DNA from: Rhodospirillales bacterium
GTDB lineage: Bacteria > Pseudomonadota > Alphaproteobacteria > Rhodospirillales > Defluviicoccaceae
Reading direction: 5' to 3'
DNA: 59,068 nt
Assembly: GCA_007695045.1 (NCBI GenBank)
Contig: REEP01000023.1
Span: 1 to 59,068, forward strand
Of the stretch, positions 27,250 through 37,674 are shown one piece after another. The notes beneath the pieces were generated by a model, which did no database searches, was not told the origin of the DNA, and saw only the letters and a list, made by a program, of their open reading frames with translations. The position numbers were made by a program, and so were the translations under genes. The first letter of the stretch is position 1. Each line of letters opens with the position of its first letter.

Positions 27250-30096
27250 CTATGCGGGCAGGCGCACCCGTGCCCGCGACAGGCACGGTGCGAGGTAGCG
27301 CCCGGTATGGCTTTCGGGGGCCTGAGCCACATCCTCAGGCCTGCCTTCGGCCACCAGTCGCCCGCCAGCGTTGCCGCCCTCTGGGCCAAGATCGACGATC
27401 CAGTCGGCGGTCTTGATGACCTCCAGATTGTGTTCGATGACGATCACGGTGTTACCGGCATCAACCAGGGCGTGCAGTACCTCCAGCAGTTTGCGCACGT
27501 CGTCGTAATGCAGGCCGGTGGTCGGCTCATCCAGGATGTAGACCGTCCGCCCGGTGGATCGGCGCGCCAGTTCCTTGGCCAGCTTGACCCGCTGGGCTTC
27601 GCCGCCCGACAGCGTGGTCGCCTGCTGCCCCAGATGAATGTAGCCGAGCCCCACCTGTTCCAGCGTCGCCAGCCTGTCGCGGATGGCCGGCACCGCCTTG
27701 AAAAACTCCCGACCCTCTTCCACCGTCATGTCGAGCACGTCGGCGATGGATTTGTTGCGAAAGCTGATCTCCAGGGTTTCGCGGTTGTAGCGGCGACCAT
27801 GGCAGGAGTCACACTGGACGTAGACATCGGGAAGGAAGTGCATCTCGATCTTGATGACGCCGTCGCCCTGGCAGGCTTCGCATCGCCCGCCCTTGACGTT
27901 GAAGGAGAACCGACCGGGTTTGTATCCCCGTGCCTTGGCCTCCGGCAGGTTGGCGAACCAGTCGCGGATGGGGGTGAACGCACCGGTATAGGTTGCCGGG
28001 TTGGAGCGGGGAGTGCGGCCGATGGGCGACTGATCGATGTCGATCACCTTGTCGACGTGCTCGAGACCGTCGATGCGGCCATGTGGAGCCGGATGCTCCC
28101 GGGAACCGTTCAGCCGGCGCGCCAACGCCTTGTACAAGGTCTCGATCACCAGGGTGGATTTGCCGCTGCCGGACACACCGGTGACGCAGATCAGGGTGCC
28201 GAGCGGAAAGGCGACGGTCAGGTCCTTCAGGTTATTGGCGCTTGCGCCAACCAAAGTCAGCTGCCGCTTCGGCACGACGGCCCGGCGCCGGGCAGGTATC
28301 GGGATCGCGCGACGGCCGGTGAGATACTGACCGGTAAGGCTCTCCGGGTGGGACATGACGTCGTTCGGCGTGCCCTCGGCCACAATGCGCCCGCCGTGGC
28401 GGCCGGCACCGGGCCCCATGTCCACAAGGTGGTCGGCGCTGAGGATCGCTTCCTCGTCGTGCTCCACCACCAGCACCGTGTTGCCGAGATCGCGCAAGCG
28501 CTTGAGGGCCGCAAGCAGGCGCCCGTTGTCCCGCTGATGCAGGCCGATCGAGGGCTCATCCAGGACGTAGAGCACGCCGGTCAGACCGGAGCCGATCTGC
28601 GAGGCCAGGCGGATGCGCTGGCTTTCGCCGCCGGACAAGGTGCCCGACGCCCGTGAGAGCGTCAGGTACTCCAGGCCGACATTGGCGAGGAAACTGAGCC
28701 GCTCGTTGATTTCGCGCAGGATGCGGCGGGCGATCTCCCGTTGCTGTTGTTTGAGTCCGTGCCCCACATCAGCGAACCAGGCGGCGGCCGCACCGATCGA
28801 CATGGCGGCTGCATCGCTGATGTCGAGGCCGGCGATCTTCACCGACAAGGCCTCCGGTTTGAGCCGCTTGCCGCCGCAGGCCTCGCACGCGGTGACGGTC
28901 TGGTAGCGGGCGAGTTCCTCATGGATCCACGAGGACTCGGTTTCCCGCCAGCGCCGCTCCAGGTTTGGAACCACCCCCTCGAAGGGTTTCTTGATTTCGT
29001 AGTTGCGCACCCCGTCGTGATAACGCATCGGCACCACATCGGCGCCGGAGCCGTACAGAATGACATGCCGGACGGCCCGATCCAGCCGCCTGAACGGCTC
29101 GTTCAGGTCGAAGCCATACCTGGACGCCAGACCTTCCAAAGTCTGGCGATAGTACTGGGAGGTGCTGTTGGCCCAGGGTGCGATCGCCCCTTCCGCCAGT
29201 GAGAGGCTCTCGTCCGGCACCACGAGGTCGGGATCAAAATACATCTGGGTGCCGAGCCCGTCGCAGGAAGGGCACGCGCCTTGCGGGCTGTTGAAGGAGA
29301 ACAACCGGGGTTCGATCTCATCGATGGTAAAGCCGGACACCGGGCAGGCGAACTTGGCCGAGAACACGGTGCGTTCGCCGCAATCGGCGTCATCCGCGAA
29401 CACCAGCCCGTCGCTCAGGGCAAGGGCCGTCTCCAGGCTGTCGGCCAAGCGTGGTGCCATGCCCGGGCGCACCACCACCCGGTCCACCACCACCTCGATA
29501 TCGTGCTTCACACGCTTGTTGAGGGCCGGTACCGCGTCGATGTCCAACAGGGTGCCGTCGACCCGGACCCGCTGAAAGCCGCGCTTCTGCAGGTCCTGCA
29601 ACTCCTTGCGGTACTCGCCCTTGCGCCCGCGGACGACCGGCGCCAGCAGCAGCAGCCGGCGGCCTTCCTCCATGGCTTGAATGCGGTCGGCCATCTGGCT
29701 TACCGTCTGGCTTTCGATCGGCAGGCCGGTGGTTGGGGAGTGTGGCACGCCCACCCGTGCCCAAAGCAGCCGCATGTAATCGTAGATCTCGGTGACGGTG
29801 CCGACGGTGGAGCGCGGGTTCTTCGACGTTGTCTTCTGCTCGATGGAAATGGCCGGCGAGAGCCCCTCAATGGAATCCACATCCGGCTTCTGCATCAATT
29901 CCAGGAATTGCCGGGCATAGGCGGACAGCGATTCCACGTATCGGCGCTGGCCTTCGGCATAGATAGTATCGAAGGCAAGGGATGACTTTCCGGAACCCGA
30001 CAGGCCGGTGATCACGGTCAGGCGGTCGCGCGGGATCTCGACATCGATATGCTTGAGGTTGTGCTCGCGGGCGCCGCGCACGATGATGCGGTCCAT
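27250..30096 (-). CDS. uvrA: Excinuclease ABC subunit A
   Basis: 948 aa from ATG 30096 (GAAGGGAT upstream); the frame stays open 75 codons further but those residues are not UvrA. Two ABC ATPase modules: first Walker [10 protein letters not shown] (31-39), signature [16 protein letters not shown] at about 490; second Walker [11 protein letters not shown] at about 645, signature [15 protein letters not shown] at about 835. Two zinc modules: [11 protein letters not shown]...CPSCDG and CEACQGDG...CDSCHG. The damage-recognition dimer loads UvrB in nucleotide excision repair. Divergent from ssb with an SOS box between them, so induction by DNA damage is likely. Confidence 0.98.
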   Translation of the reverse strand: MDRIIVRGAREHNLKHIDVEIPRDRLTVITGLSGSGKSSLAFDTIYAEGQRRYVESLSAYARQFLELMQKPDVDSIEGLSPAISIEQKTTSKNPRSTVGTVTEIYDYMRLLWARVGVPHSPTTGLPIESQTVSQMADRIQAMEEGRRLLLLAPVVRGRKGEYRKELQDLQKRGFQRVRVDGTLLDIDAVPALNKRVKHDIEVVVDRVVVRPGMAPRLADSLETALALSDGLVFADDADCGERTVFSAKFACPVSGFTIDEIEPRLFSFNSPQGACPSCDGLGTQMYFDPDLVVPDESLSLAEGAIAPWANSTSQYYRQTLEGLASRYGFDLNEPFRRLDRAVRHVILYGSGADVVPMRYHDGVRNYEIKKPFEGVVPNLERRWRETESSWIHEELARYQTVTACEACGGKRLKPEALSVKIAGLDISDAAAMSIGAAAAWFADVGHGLKQQQREIARRILREINERLSFLANVGLEYLTLSRASGTLSGGESQRIRLASQIGSGLTGVLYVLDEPSIGLHQRDNGRLLAALKRLRDLGNTVLVVEHDEEAILSADHLVDMGPGAGRHGGRIVAEGTPNDVMSHPESLTGQYLTGRRAIPIPARRRAVVPKRQLTLVGASANNLKDLTVAFPLGTLICVTGVSGSGKSTLVIETLYKALARRLNGSREHPAPHGRIDGLEHVDKVIDIDQSPIGRTPRSNPATYTGAFTPIRDWFANLPEAKARGYKPGRFSFNVKGGRCEACQGDGVIKIEMHFLPDVYVQCDSCHGRRYNRETLEISFRNKSIADVLDMTVEEGREFFKAVPAIRDRLATLEQVGLGYIHLGQQATTLSGGEAQRVKLAKELARRSTGRTVYILDEPTTGLHYDDVRKLLEVLHALVDAGNTVIVIEHNLEVIKTADWIVDLGPEGGNAGGRLVAEGRPEDVAQAPESHTGRYLAPCLSRARVRLPA

Positions 30097-30247
30097 ACTG
30101 ATCCCTTCTCGAGGCGCGTCCCGAATGTCCCCGGCTCGGAGATGCCTGATATAGCGGCGGGGATGCGCCAGCGCTACCGGCAGGCAGGAGGGCCCGAAAA
30201 GTCCGGGCAAGGGCTTGCGTTTTCCGGCGGGGCACTGTAGGAGAATA

Positions 30248-30262
30248 GAACAGGAGTGGAAC
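30248..30262. promoter_or_regulatory. LexA binding site (alphaproteobacterial SOS box)
   Basis: GAAC - AGGAGTG - GAAC matches the direct-repeat SOS box GAAC-N7-GAAC known for Alphaproteobacteria. It sits in the 242-bp gap between the divergent uvrA and ssb starts (152 bp from uvrA, 77 bp from ssb), a typical place for LexA control of both genes. Confidence 0.75.
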
Positions 30263-30338
30263 ACGGCGCGCTTCGAACTGCCTCCGGCCGGTTCCGGGAT
30301 AGGGCGGGAGGTGTGCCACAACGGGGTGGGGACAGTCC

Positions 30339-30836
30339 ATGGCAGGCTCGGTCAACAAGGTTATTCTCGTCGGCAACCTCGGGCGGGATCCGGAGGTGCG
30401 GTTCATGCAGGACGGCGGCAAGGTGGTGAATCTGTCGGTGGCGACGTCGGAGCGCTGGAAGGACCGTCAGAGCGGCGAACCGCGGGAACGAACCGAGTGG
30501 CACCGGGTGGTGATCTTCAACGACCGCATCGGTGAGATTGCCGAGCGCTACTTGCGCAAAGGCTCCAAGGTCTATCTCGAAGGATCCCTGCAGACCCGGA
30601 AATGGGCCGGCAACGACGGCCAGGAACGCTATACCACCGAGGTGGTGCTGCAACGGTTCCGCGGGGAACTCACCTTGCTCGACAGCCGCGGCGAGTCCGC
30701 GTCCTACAGCGGCGGGCCGGCCGGGCCGGATCCGTCGATGGACAGCGATCACCGTGGTGGCAGCGCCGGCAGTGACACGGGTGGCGGCCGGGAACGCGCG
30801 ACGGTCACGGACCTGGACGACGATATTCCGTTTTGA
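30339..30836 (+). CDS. ssb: Single-stranded DNA-binding protein
   Basis: 165 aa. OB-fold at about 1-110 opening with [21 protein letters not shown] and including [32 protein letters not shown] flexible Gly/Ser/Asp-rich linker (about 115-150) leads to the acidic tail DLDDDIPF that binds partner proteins (the last six residues are the standard DDDIPF). It coats single-stranded DNA in replication and repair as a tetramer. Divergent from uvrA with the shared SOS box. Confidence 0.97.
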   Translation: MAGSVNKVILVGNLGRDPEVRFMQDGGKVVNLSVATSERWKDRQSGEPRERTEWHRVVIFNDRIGEIAERYLRKGSKVYLEGSLQTRKWAGNDGQERYTTEVVLQRFRGELTLLDSRGESASYSGGPAGPDPSMDSDHRGGSAGSDTGGGRERATVTDLDDDIPF

Positions 30837-31261
30837 TGGCGGCACCGGTTTGATGCCGGCGCCGGCCGATTTCCGCTCACGGTGAAGCCGGCTGCCATCG
30901 CCAGTGCGGCGGGCACGGGATGGGGACGCAGTCGAGGCAAACGTCACCAAAATGACGCATCATTTGCATTGACCGCATGCCGACTGAAGGGCACGCTTGA
31001 GAACAAGCGGCGCCTTGCCTGGACATGGTCGCGCGCACGTTCAATGATCATCAACCTTGGATCATGAACCTTGAGGGCCTCGCCCATGAAATGGCACAAC
31101 ACGTTTCAGAGGCACAAGCTTCCATAATCCGTTTTCTACAGCACCAAACCGCTGCTTTCATCGACGCCAAAAAATAGTCACGAAGCGGTGGAAGCCTGCT
31201 GCGCTCGAAACATGCAGGATCTCCAGGTTGCGCCGCGTTCTGGAAGCGTAAAGGATGCGCC
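30837..31261. other. 425-bp spacer without a recognised gene
   Basis: No frame here has a ribosome site and a family pattern. GC content falls near 55% in 30950-31200. Two AACCTTG(G/A) near-repeats flank TGATC/GATCATG around 31050-31075. No terminator with a T-run is visible after ssb. The promoter of the downstream phosphatase-family gene should lie at 31100-31250. Confidence 0.5.
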
Positions 31262-32284
31262 ATGTCCGCCCTGAGGTTGTCCAACTGGAACATCGAATGG
31301 ATGAATGACTGGTTCGTCCCGATCCGGGAGGGGGCGCCGGCTTGGCGCACCAGCAATCCCGGTCGCGGCATTGGGGACGTGCCGGCCTTGGCTGCACGGG
31401 TGGCGCAGGTGATCCGGCAACTCGACCCCGACGTGCTGACCATCCAGGAGGGGCCGAGCCGCGCGGGCGAGATGCAACTTTTCGTCGACGATCATCTCGA
31501 AGGACGGTTCGAGATCTTCGGGCCCACCGGTCGGGGCAGCCAGCGCCTTTATGTCCTGGTGCGGACGGACCGGTCCGTGGAGACAGCGGCACGGGTATGG
31601 CCGGAGGGTGACCGCATCGACTTCGATGCCGCCTGGCCGGTGGATGTGACCGGCGATCTGATCATCGAAGGCTACGAGTTCACGCGGCCACCGCTGGAGA
31701 TCGCGATCACGGTGAACGGTCGCAAAGTCACCGTCGTTAATCTGCACACCAAGTCCAAGTACATCCATGGTGGTCGCCGTCTCTACCAAGATCCCGCCAC
31801 ACGCTCCCAATACATCGCCCAGGCAGTGCGCAACCGCCGCCGGATCGCCGCCGAGTTGATGCGCATTCGGAACCATCTGGATGCAATCCTGACCGACGAT
31901 CCCGAGTCCCGGATCATTGTCGCCGGTGACCTTAACGATGGCCCCGGCGTGGATTTTTTTGAGCAGCATTACCTGATCCACAATGTGGTCAGTGTGGTCT
32001 CCGGCAGTGCGTTCGCGCCCCGGCGCATGCTTCGGCATGCGTTCATCGATCGTGAGCTGAAAGAGCGCAACTTCACCTCCCGCTTCGACGACTTCATCGA
32101 CAACATTGCGGACCGGCCGCTGCTTCTGGACCATATCCTGCTGTCGCCGGGTCTCTACTGGTCTGGGCTCCGCAATGCCCGCATCGACCACGAGGCGTTC
32201 GATGCCGCGGTGGTGGCCGGAGCCAGTGGCCGCGAGGCGGCCCCCAGCGACCATCGTCCCCAGTCTGCCCAGTTCGAGCTGTGA
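31262..32284 (+). CDS. Endonuclease/exonuclease/phosphatase (EEP) family protein
   Basis: 340 aa. DNase I-like fold: LRLSNWNIEWMND (metal-binding Asn/Glu, residues 4-16), IQEGPSR (about 60-66), VVNLHTKSKY (about 157-166), VAGDLNDGPG (about 220-229, catalytic Asp/Asn) and the C-terminal SDHRPQSAQF (catalytic Asp-His). All catalytic residues are there. No signal peptide is evident, so it is likely cytoplasmic. EEP proteins cleave DNA, RNA or phosphoesters of lipids and sugars; the substrate cannot be told. It stands alone between ssb and the sugar locus. Confidence 0.87.
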   Translation: MSALRLSNWNIEWMNDWFVPIREGAPAWRTSNPGRGIGDVPALAARVAQVIRQLDPDVLTIQEGPSRAGEMQLFVDDHLEGRFEIFGPTGRGSQRLYVLVRTDRSVETAARVWPEGDRIDFDAAWPVDVTGDLIIEGYEFTRPPLEIAITVNGRKVTVVNLHTKSKYIHGGRRLYQDPATRSQYIAQAVRNRRRIAAELMRIRNHLDAILTDDPESRIIVAGDLNDGPGVDFFEQHYLIHNVVSVVSGSAFAPRRMLRHAFIDRELKERNFTSRFDDFIDNIADRPLLLDHILLSPGLYWSGLRNARIDHEAFDAAVVAGASGREAAPSDHRPQSAQFEL

Positions 32285-32422
32285 GCCGCCAATGCAGCAC
32301 TCTTGGGTTGTGTCAAGGGCATGCTTTGGTCGTTGTGATCGGGATGATCATGCGTTAAGGCATGGCGGCAGGCGGGGGGCGCGGCCACGTGCGCTCGGGG
32401 GCGATCGATCGGCGGGCAAGCC

Positions 32423-33523
32423 ATGCAAAAGACGGTGATTGTAACCGGTGGGGCTGGGTTCATCGGATCGGCGGTCTGTCGATATTTTATCGCCGAGACC
32501 GACTACACCGTCGTCAACGTCGATTGCCTGACCTACGCCGGTAACCTGGAGTCGCTGGCGCCGGTTGCCGGTTCCGACCGCCACCACTTCGAACGACTGG
32601 ATATCCGCCACGGCGACGGCTTGGCACGGGTCTTTCGCACCTATCGGCCGAGCGCCGTCATGCATCTGGCCGCGGAGTCCCATGTGGACCGGTCGATCAC
32701 GGGACCCGCTGCCTTCGTCGAGACCAATGTGCTCGGCACGTGCACGCTGCTTCAGGTGGCCCGGCGGTATTGGTCGGAACTGGAGGGACGATCGCGGACA
32801 GCTTTCAGATTCCATCACGTCTCCACGGACGAGGTGTTCGGCTCCCTAGGCGATGCCGGGTATTTCACCGAAGCAACCGCGTATCAGCCCAATTCTCCCT
32901 ATGCCGCGAGCAAGGCGGGCTCGGACCATCTGGTCCGCGCCTGGCATCACACCTACGGCTTGCCGGTGGTGACCAGCAACTGCTCCAACAACTACGGACC
33001 GTACCAGTTTCCCGAAAAACTGATCCCGCACATGATTCTCACCGCACTGGACGGAAAGCCGCTGCCGGTCTATGGCGATGGCGCCAACGTGCGCGACTGG
33101 CTGTTCGTTGACGACCACGTCCGCGCCCTGCATCTGATCCTGGAACAGGGGCGGGTGGGCCAGACCTACAATGTCGGCGGCCGCAACGAGGTGCGCAACA
33201 TCGAGGTCGTGGAAGCGCTTTGCGATCTGTTGGACGAACTCCGGCCCGACCGACTCCGGGCGGTGCAACCGGCCCTCGCCAGCTATCGGGATCTGATCAC
33301 CTACGTCGCCGATCGCCCGGGCCATGACCGTCGCTACGCGATCGACCCGCACAAGGTCATGTCTGAACTGGGGTGGATGCCGCAAGAGTCGTTTGCCACC
33401 GGCCTGCGCAAGACCGTCGACTGGTACCTGAAGAATGCCGCCTGGTGGCAACGTGTTCTGTCCGGCGCCTACACGCTGGAGCGGATCGGCATCGCCGATG
33501 CTCCGGCGACGGCAAGTCCCTGA
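32423..33523 (+). CDS. rfbB: dTDP-glucose 4,6-dehydratase
   Basis: 366 aa. Extended SDR: NAD-binding TGGAGFIGS (8-16), STDEVFG (about 136-142), [10 protein letters not shown] with the catalytic Tyr and Lys (about 160-169), and the RmlB signature [18 protein letters not shown]. It converts dTDP-glucose (product of RfbA, encoded 5 kb downstream) to dTDP-4-keto-6-deoxyglucose, the branch point to rhamnose and to amino-dideoxy sugars. Rhamnose genes rfbC/rfbD are absent, while a WecE-type aminotransferase is present, so the amino-sugar branch is the likely use. First gene of the surface-sugar operon. Confidence 0.96.
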   Translation: MQKTVIVTGGAGFIGSAVCRYFIAETDYTVVNVDCLTYAGNLESLAPVAGSDRHHFERLDIRHGDGLARVFRTYRPSAVMHLAAESHVDRSITGPAAFVETNVLGTCTLLQVARRYWSELEGRSRTAFRFHHVSTDEVFGSLGDAGYFTEATAYQPNSPYAASKAGSDHLVRAWHHTYGLPVVTSNCSNNYGPYQFPEKLIPHMILTALDGKPLPVYGDGANVRDWLFVDDHVRALHLILEQGRVGQTYNVGGRNEVRNIEVVEALCDLLDELRPDRLRAVQPALASYRDLITYVADRPGHDRRYAIDPHKVMSELGWMPQESFATGLRKTVDWYLKNAAWWQRVLSGAYTLERIGIADAPATASP

Positions 33524-33533
33524 GGCCGGCGCG

Positions 33534-34529
33534 ATGGATTTCCCCGAGGCATCGCTGGCCACGACAGCCGCGCCCGGGCATCCGTCCGTTTCCGTCGTGG
33601 TGCCGGTGTACAATGGCGCCGCAACGCTGCCGGAACTGCTGGAACGGGTTCAGGCGACGCTCGCGCCCGTCACGACGGCATTCGAAGTGATCTTTGTCAA
33701 CGATGGCAGCCGCGATGACAGCTGGGCCGTGATCGAAGCCCTGGCAGCCCGTGAGCCGGCCGTGATCGGCCTCGACCTCATGCACAACTATGGTCAGCAC
33801 AACGCGCTGCTGGCCGGCATTCTCAGGTCCTCCCACGACGTCGTCGTCACCATGGATGACGACCTGCAGCATCCGCCGGAGGAGTTGCCGAAGCTGCTGG
33901 CGGCCATCGGCGAAGGGTACGATGTGGCTTACGGCAAGCCGGCCAGGCGGGAGCATTCGTCCTGGCGCAACGTGTCGTCACGACTGGCCAAGGGGGCTTT
34001 GCGGGTGGCGCTGGGCGCCGACATGGCGGAGAAAAGCAGCGCCTTCCGCGCTTTCCGTGCCGAATTGAAAAAAGGCTTCGCCGGCTTCACCGACGCCCGG
34101 GTGTCGGTGGACGTGCTGTTGTCATGGTCGGCCCGGTCGGTGGCCGGGGTGACGGTTGCGCATCACGCGCGCAAGCAGGGCCGGTCCGGATACAGCATGC
34201 GGAAGCTCTTGAGCCTCACCTTGAGCATGATGGTCGGCTACTCGACGTTGCCATTGCGCCTTGCCAGCGGTCTCGGCGTGGTGGCGGCGGCATTCGGGCT
34301 GGTGATCTTCATGGTCGTGGTGATCCAACGCTTGATCCAGGAAGCCTCCGTGCCCGGCTTCGCCTTTATTGCCGCTGCGGTTTCTCTGTTTGCCGGCCTG
34401 CAACTTTTCACCCTCGGCGTGATCGGAGAGTATCTGGCCCGGGTGCATTTCCGCACCATGGGTAAGCCTGCGTTCGTGGTGCGCTCGGAGACTTCAATGA
34501 ACAAGTTCACACGTGGTACCAACCCATGA
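33534..34529 (+). CDS. Membrane-bound GT2 glycosyltransferase, ArnC/GtrB/DPM1-like
   Basis: 331 aa from ATG 33534, 10 bp after rfbB. GT-A domain with SVVVPVYNGAATLPELLERV (19-38), VNDGSRDDSW (55-64), QHNALLAGI (88-96) and the metal-binding MDDDLQHPPEEL (107-118). Two transmembrane helices follow (about 232-260 and 268-298), the layout of enzymes that transfer a sugar from a nucleotide to undecaprenyl or dolichyl phosphate on the cytoplasmic face. In this locus it probably loads the dTDP-amino sugar on undecaprenyl phosphate. Its stop overlaps the ATP-grasp start as ATGA. Confidence 0.9.
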   Translation: MDFPEASLATTAAPGHPSVSVVVPVYNGAATLPELLERVQATLAPVTTAFEVIFVNDGSRDDSWAVIEALAAREPAVIGLDLMHNYGQHNALLAGILRSSHDVVVTMDDDLQHPPEELPKLLAAIGEGYDVAYGKPARREHSSWRNVSSRLAKGALRVALGADMAEKSSAFRAFRAELKKGFAGFTDARVSVDVLLSWSARSVAGVTVAHHARKQGRSGYSMRKLLSLTLSMMVGYSTLPLRLASGLGVVAAAFGLVIFMVVVIQRLIQEASVPGFAFIAAAVSLFAGLQLFTLGVIGEYLARVHFRTMGKPAFVVRSETSMNKFTRGTNP

Positions 34530-35644
34530 AGCGGGCACTGATCCTCGGAACCGGTGCAGCCCAGGTGGACGCCATTCGACACCTGAAGAAGCACGGCTGG
34601 TGGGTTGCCGGGTGCAGCTACCGGCGCGAAGGGCCCGGCTTGACTCTCGTTGACCGATTTCTCCTGATCGACATCGCCGACGTCGACGGCCTGGCAACAG
34701 CCGCGCGGGAAAACGACGTTAACCTGATCTATTCCGTGGGCTCAGACTTGGCCATGCCCACCGTGGCTATGGTGGCGAAGCGGCTGGGGCTGGGGCGCCT
34801 GATTGAGCCGGAGACGGCTACTTTGCTCCAGGACAAGGCCCGGCTCCGCGATTTTCTGGCACGCCATCAGATCAGTCCGGTTGCCTACAGGGTCGTGTCC
34901 GATGCTGGCGACATCGATGGTTGGGACCATTTTCCGGCGATCATCAAGCCCACCGACAGCCAGGGGCAGCGCGGCGTCTTTCAGGTGGAAAGCCGGGCCG
35001 AGGCGAAAGAAAGATTATCGGCTGCCTTGGCGGCATCGCGCGGCGGCCAAGTGATCCTGGAGGAACGTCTCGACGGCCCTGAAGTCTCGGCCAACGTCTT
35101 TGTGCTCGACGGTCGGGTCGTGGTGAACGAGATCTCGGATCGGCTCGTGGTTGCCGATTTTCCGGGCGGTATCCCGCGCGGCCACGTCATTCCGGCACAG
35201 TCGGCGCCGGCGCCGGTGCTGGCTCAGGCCAGGGCGCTCGTCGAGCAGTGTGTCGGCGCGCTCGGCATCACCAATGGACCGGCTTACTTCCAGATGAAGC
35301 TGACGGTGTCCGGTCCGCGCATCATCGAGATCACTCCCAGACTGGACGGCTGTCATCTCTGGCGCTTGCTGCGGCACACCCACGGGGTTGACCTGCTGGA
35401 CGCAAGCTTCCGCATTTTGGCGGGGGAACCCGTGGCCGACGCGATCACGCCGCGGTCGCGGATCGAGGGGTGCAGCCTGATGTTCTTTTTGCAGCCACCG
35501 GGCGAGGTGTTTCAGCGGGCCGACCACCCGGCACCGGCGGAGGCCCTCCATACCGAGTACTATCTCGATGACGGCCAAGTGGTGCCGCCGGTCAACGGGT
35601 ATCTGGAAAAGGTGGGTTACACCATTTGCCGTGGCCAGCCGTGA
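34526..35644 (+). CDS. ATP-grasp ligase of a surface-sugar locus
   Basis: 372 aa. Pre-ATP-grasp Rossmann-like domain (about 1-95; ALILGTGAAQVDAIRHLKK) then ATP-grasp: Lys141 in PAIIKPTDSQGQRGV, the EE pair 179-180 in VILEERLDG, and the metal-binding RIIEITPRLDG near 266-275. The fold is that of carbamoyl-phosphate synthase and D-Ala-D-Ala ligase relatives, which join a carboxylate to an amine through an acyl phosphate. It is coupled by 4-bp overlaps to the GT2 gene before and the SDR gene after. Since the locus makes a 4-amino sugar, it may acylate that amine with an amino or hydroxy acid (inference). Confidence 0.82.
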   Translation: MKRALILGTGAAQVDAIRHLKKHGWWVAGCSYRREGPGLTLVDRFLLIDIADVDGLATAARENDVNLIYSVGSDLAMPTVAMVAKRLGLGRLIEPETATLLQDKARLRDFLARHQISPVAYRVVSDAGDIDGWDHFPAIIKPTDSQGQRGVFQVESRAEAKERLSAALAASRGGQVILEERLDGPEVSANVFVLDGRVVVNEISDRLVVADFPGGIPRGHVIPAQSAPAPVLAQARALVEQCVGALGITNGPAYFQMKLTVSGPRIIEITPRLDGCHLWRLLRHTHGVDLLDASFRILAGEPVADAITPRSRIEGCSLMFFLQPPGEVFQRADHPAPAEALHTEYYLDDGQVVPPVNGYLEKVGYTICRGQP

Positions 35645-36564
35645 GAATCGCCATCACCGGTGCCGGCGGCATGATCGGCCGGGCGTGCGTTCGGCGGTTC
35701 GCGCGACGGGGCGACGAGGTCGTCGCCCTGTCCCGCACGCCGCTGGACTGGCGCACGGGGAGTACCGGGACACCCCGCGCGGTGGCCGGGCGCGTCACGG
35801 ACTACAGCACCGATGACCTCGCTTCGGCACTGCAGGGGGTCGATGCGGTGATCCACCTGGCGGCGATGCGGATGAGCGGCGAGGCCGACGCCATCGGGTT
35901 TCGCCCGTACCAGGAGGCCAATGTCCAGATCACCGAAAACATCTTGCGGGCATGTCTGGAGAGCGGCACGAGAAAGATTTGCCTGGCGTCTACGGTCGCG
36001 GTTTACTTCGGCGCAGGCCAGTCCCCCGTGACGGAGGCATTGCCGCCATGCCCCACGGGTTTCTACGGACTCAGTAAGCTGTGTTGTGAAAACCTTGCAT
36101 TTGTTTATGGCATCCGCTTTCCACTGAATGCAGTCTGCCTGAGGATCGCCCAGGTGATCGGGCTCGACGAAACGCGGACGGACAACATGCTGATGCGGTT
36201 CATGGCATTGGCGGCGCGCAGGCAGCCGTTGCCGCTGTGGGGGGAGGGGGCCGGTGCTCGCGATACGATCTATGTCGAAGACGTGGTCGAAGCGTTCGAG
36301 TGCGCGCTGGCGGCCGATGGCGTTTCCGGTGTATTCAACATTGGCGGTGGGTGTGCCGTCTCCAATCGTGAGGTCGCCGAAACCATCAACGAGGTCTTCG
36401 ACAACGTCGGCAACCTCACGTTCGATCGTACAAGGCGGGAGGACACGAGCAACCTGTTCATGGATTGCAGCCGCGCCGAACGCGAACTCGGCTGGCGTCG
36501 GCAGTGGAGCCTGCGCGCGGCTTTCGCCGATCTGAAACGTGACTTGGCATCAACGGCGCCATGA
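35641..36564 (+). CDS. NAD-dependent epimerase/dehydratase (extended SDR)
   Basis: 307 aa from a GTG at 35641 overlapping the previous stop (GTGA). NAD-binding ITGAGGMIG near residues 5-13, VIHLAAMR (about 77-84), STVAV and the YGLSKLCCE catalytic YxxxK (about 143-147). The GARDTIYVEDVVEAF and NIGGG segments match UDP-glucose 4-epimerase-like proteins. It could epimerise or reduce the nucleotide sugar or the lipid-linked sugar of this locus; the exact reaction is not evident. Its stop overlaps the start of the membrane protein gene. Confidence 0.85.
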   Translation: MRIAITGAGGMIGRACVRRFARRGDEVVALSRTPLDWRTGSTGTPRAVAGRVTDYSTDDLASALQGVDAVIHLAAMRMSGEADAIGFRPYQEANVQITENILRACLESGTRKICLASTVAVYFGAGQSPVTEALPPCPTGFYGLSKLCCENLAFVYGIRFPLNAVCLRIAQVIGLDETRTDNMLMRFMALAARRQPLPLWGEGAGARDTIYVEDVVEAFECALAADGVSGVFNIGGGCAVSNREVAETINEVFDNVGNLTFDRTRREDTSNLFMDCSRAERELGWRRQWSLRAAFADLKRDLASTAP

Positions 36565-37592
36565 CTTCAGCCGAAGCCCGAACCCGGCAGAGAGGCGCCG
36601 GGATGGATCGGCGGCGTCTGCTGGTTGCGTTGCAGATCATTGTCGCGCTCGCGGCTTCGGTCTACGTCGTCTGGCTGATCGACTGGAGTGAAGCGGTCGC
36701 GGTGATGGCGGCGGCCGACCCGCGCTGGTTTCTTCTCGCGTTCATGCTTTCACTCATCGCGTTCATTCCCGCTGCGTTACGGTGGGTCGGGCTGCTACGT
36801 GGCATGGGCGTCGGTTACCGCCTCGTAAGCGGCTACTTGGCGTATTTGACCGGAACCTTCTATAGCCTCGCCATGCCGGGAGTGATTGGTGGCGACGCAG
36901 CCCGCATCTGGCTGTGCCGGCGAGAGACCGGTGCACGCCTGTGGTTGATCGCGGCCTCGGTGCTGACGGAACGGGCGCTGGGCGTGGCCGCCTTGTTGGT
37001 GGTACTCAGTATTGGGCTCGGATTGTTTCCCGCCGCATCCCGTGTTTGGGTGACCGAAGCTGCGCCATTTCTTGCGGTAAGCGTGCTTCTCGGTGTGGCC
37101 GGCTTTCCGTGGCTGCTGCGTCGGCTCGAAACGGCGGCGCTGCCGTCGGGGTATGGCGGGGCGGGTGCCGTTATCAGGCGAGCGGGGACGTGGCTCCTGC
37201 AACGGCTGGCGCCGGTCAAGGACCTCGGCATCGGGCCGATTGCGATCGCGTTGAGCCTGTCGCTCGGCTTCCAACTCCTCGATATCGCCGTCACCTTCGC
37301 GATCGGTCAGGCGCTTGGCCTTGATCTCAATATGATGGTTCTGTTTGTCGCCATGCCGATTGTCTACCTGGCCACCGTTCTGCCGGTATCGCCCGGCGGA
37401 CTGGGCGTTCGGGAGGCCGCCCTGGTGGTGGTCCTGTCGCAGTTCGGTATCGCGGCGGCGGATGCCGCCCTGCTCGCCCTTGCGGTATTCCTGAATCGTG
37501 TCGCCGTCGGCTGTGTCGGCGCCGTGCAGCACATGGCGGGCGGGGTGAGGCTTTCGCGTGAGATGAGAACGATGAGACGCGAGGATGGTTGA
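36561..37592 (+). CDS. Flippase-like membrane protein (LPG synthase TM/UPF0104 family)
   Basis: 343 aa. After a short cytosolic start there are about eight transmembrane helices. The family signatures are visible: RWVGLLRGMG, the LAYLTGTFYSLAMPGVIGGDAARIW segment (about 92-116) and PVSPGGLGVREAALV (about 275-290). The domain is found in MprF (lysyl-PG synthase and flippase) and in AglD-like proteins of glycosylation loci. It may move a lipid-linked sugar across the membrane or act on it. Coupled by overlap to the SDR gene; the next gene follows at 82 bp. Confidence 0.85.
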   Translation: MTSAEARTRQRGAGMDRRRLLVALQIIVALAASVYVVWLIDWSEAVAVMAAADPRWFLLAFMLSLIAFIPAALRWVGLLRGMGVGYRLVSGYLAYLTGTFYSLAMPGVIGGDAARIWLCRRETGARLWLIAASVLTERALGVAALLVVLSIGLGLFPAASRVWVTEAAPFLAVSVLLGVAGFPWLLRRLETAALPSGYGGAGAVIRRAGTWLLQRLAPVKDLGIGPIAIALSLSLGFQLLDIAVTFAIGQALGLDLNMMVLFVAMPIVYLATVLPVSPGGLGVREAALVVVLSQFGIAAADAALLALAVFLNRVAVGCVGAVQHMAGGVRLSREMRTMRREDG

Positions 37593-37674
37593 CGCGGATG
37601 GCCACAACGTCGCCACAAAACGCGCCATGATACGGCCAGCCGAAGGGCAGGGGGACGGCAACGCGGCGGACCGG

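Noticed and set aside
30097-30321. Longer uvrA start
   Set aside because: The upstream 75 codons overlap the SOS box and promoter region and are unlike Uvr[15 protein letters not shown] is the family start.
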